This document shows, piece after piece, positions 5,616-6,024 of a DNA stretch of 6,024 bases. A program made the position numbers and the translations under genes. The stretch covers positions 1-6,024 of the forward strand of contig JACCRL010000156.1 of NCBI GenBank assembly GCA_013813605.1, written 5' to 3'. Source of the stretch: Gemmatimonadaceae bacterium. GTDB taxonomy: Bacteria; Gemmatimonadota; Gemmatimonadetes; Gemmatimonadales; Gemmatimonadaceae. The notes below the pieces were generated by a model. It was not told the DNA's origin and did no database searches. It saw only the letters and a program-made list of their open reading frames with translations. Each line of letters opens with the position of its first letter. The stretch's first letter is position 1.

Positions 5616-5783
5616 ACCAAAGCGGGGAGCCGCAAGCTTGCCAACATTTCAAGCTATTCAGCTTCCATACTGGCGTTCTGGGGCTCATAAGGCGGGCACA
5701 AACGTGAATCCGAGACACTGTAACGCCTAAAGAGAAGCTGAACAGCTTTCGGCGTTGGTAAGCTAAGGGCTCCCTGCTTTGGT
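5616..5783. repeat. 62-nt imperfect inverted repeat with nested hairpins in a convergent intergenic gap
   Basis: The left arm (5677-5616, read on the minus strand) and the right arm (5722-5783, plus strand) align without gaps over 62 bases with 46 matches, separated by 44 bases. Both arms read AACGCC, six variable bases, GAAGCTGAAYAGCTT, ten bases ending GTTGG, then AAGCT and GGCTCCC-GCTTTGGT with few changes. Each arm contains its own small hairpin, AAGCT/AGCTT around a four-base loop. The right arm adds an outer AACGCC/GGCGTT stem (5722-5727 with 5751-5756). It lies between the stops of the APP1-like gene and the MBL gene and has no T run typical of a terminator. It could be a MITE-like or REP-like element or a two-way termination structure. 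Confidence 0.75.
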
Positions 5784-5811
5784 CCTCCAGAGAGCAAGTG
5801 CGCGCGAGTTA

Positions 5812-6024
5812 CTAAGAATCCGAAAGTTTGTAAGACCTGCCATCATGCATCGCCCATCCCCAGGGAACCATCGCATCATGCTCGAAAATGAGCAGCCAGT
5901 GCTCATCGACGGCCTGCTTGAGGATCCGCCGCTTCGTCTCAAGCGTGACCAGTGGCTCGACGTCGTAGCCCATGATCCACGGCAGCGGCAGGTGCGCGTG
6001 AGTTGGAACGAGATCGCCGAGATA
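5812..6024 (-). CDS. MBL-fold metallohydrolase, C-terminal 70 residues (5' end outside window)
   Basis: From the right edge the minus strand is open to a TAG at 5814-5812 and encodes 70 residues beginning YLGDLVPTHAHLPLPWIMGYDVEP. The GD-x-VPT-x-H stretch with its Asp near residue 4, followed by LVTLETKRRILKQAVDEHWLLIFEHD with a histidine at residue 49, is the C-terminal end of the metallo-beta-lactamase fold. The Asp is the usual bridging metal ligand and the late His the last zinc ligand. The N-terminal part, with the HxHxDH motif and the start codon, lies beyond 6024, so the substrate cannot be stated. Quorum-lactonase-like and other hydrolases share this ending. The gene converges on the APP1-like gene, with a 238-base gap between the two stop codons. 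Confidence 0.87.
   Translation of the reverse strand, partial: YLGDLVPTHAHLPLPWIMGYDVEPLVTLETKRRILKQAVDEHWLLIFEHDAMVPWGWAMHDGRSYKLSDS

Noticed and set aside
5722..5756. Possible integron attC site (AACGCC ... GGCGTT with central hairpin)
   Set aside because: The flanking bases do not fit the RYYYAAC and GTTRRRY core sites, the structure is only about 35 bases long, and no integrase or gene cassette is present.

Overview
This is a GC-rich bacterial window. It contains the conserved translation cluster infC-rpmI-rplT-pheS-pheT on the minus strand, followed on the right by two plus-strand accessory genes and the 3' end of a minus-strand hydrolase gene. The gene order and protein features (AUU-started IF3, PheS with a four-cysteine insert) would fit a Gemmatimonadota-like or related high-GC soil bacterium. 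That placement is a guess from general resemblance, not from a search.

Layout from right to left on the minus strand: a candidate promoter (about 3786-3814), a structured leader of about 175 nt ending in a terminator-like hairpin (3618-3659), infC (3602-3087, ATT start), rpmI (3050-2853), rplT (2840-2478), a terminator/attenuator (2459-2413), pheS (2389-1361, GTG start), and pheT (from 1364, overlapping the pheS stop by ATGA). These genes supply initiation factor 3, ribosomal proteins L35 and L20, and the two subunits of phenylalanyl-tRNA synthetase.

The left end is abnormal. pheT is cut to about 386 codons, roughly half its normal length. The first ~175 bases encode, on the opposite strand, the same part of a second and diverged PheT. 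The two copies meet tail to tail at about 174-181, at the same alignment position, on a 6-bp palindrome (TCGCGA). This is either an assembly or amplification chimera between related genomes or a real inverted join. It is the strongest anomaly in the window.

On the right, divergent from infC, lie a VOC-superfamily protein (3864-4292) and an APP1-type (DUF2183) HAD-fold phosphatase (4374-5573, TTG start). The phosphatase converges with the C-terminal end of an MBL-fold metallohydrolase on the minus strand (6024-5812, continuing outside the window). The 238-base convergent gap between them holds a 62-nt imperfect inverted repeat with nested hairpins, which no gene explains. I see no tRNA, rRNA, CRISPR array, transposase or phage gene.
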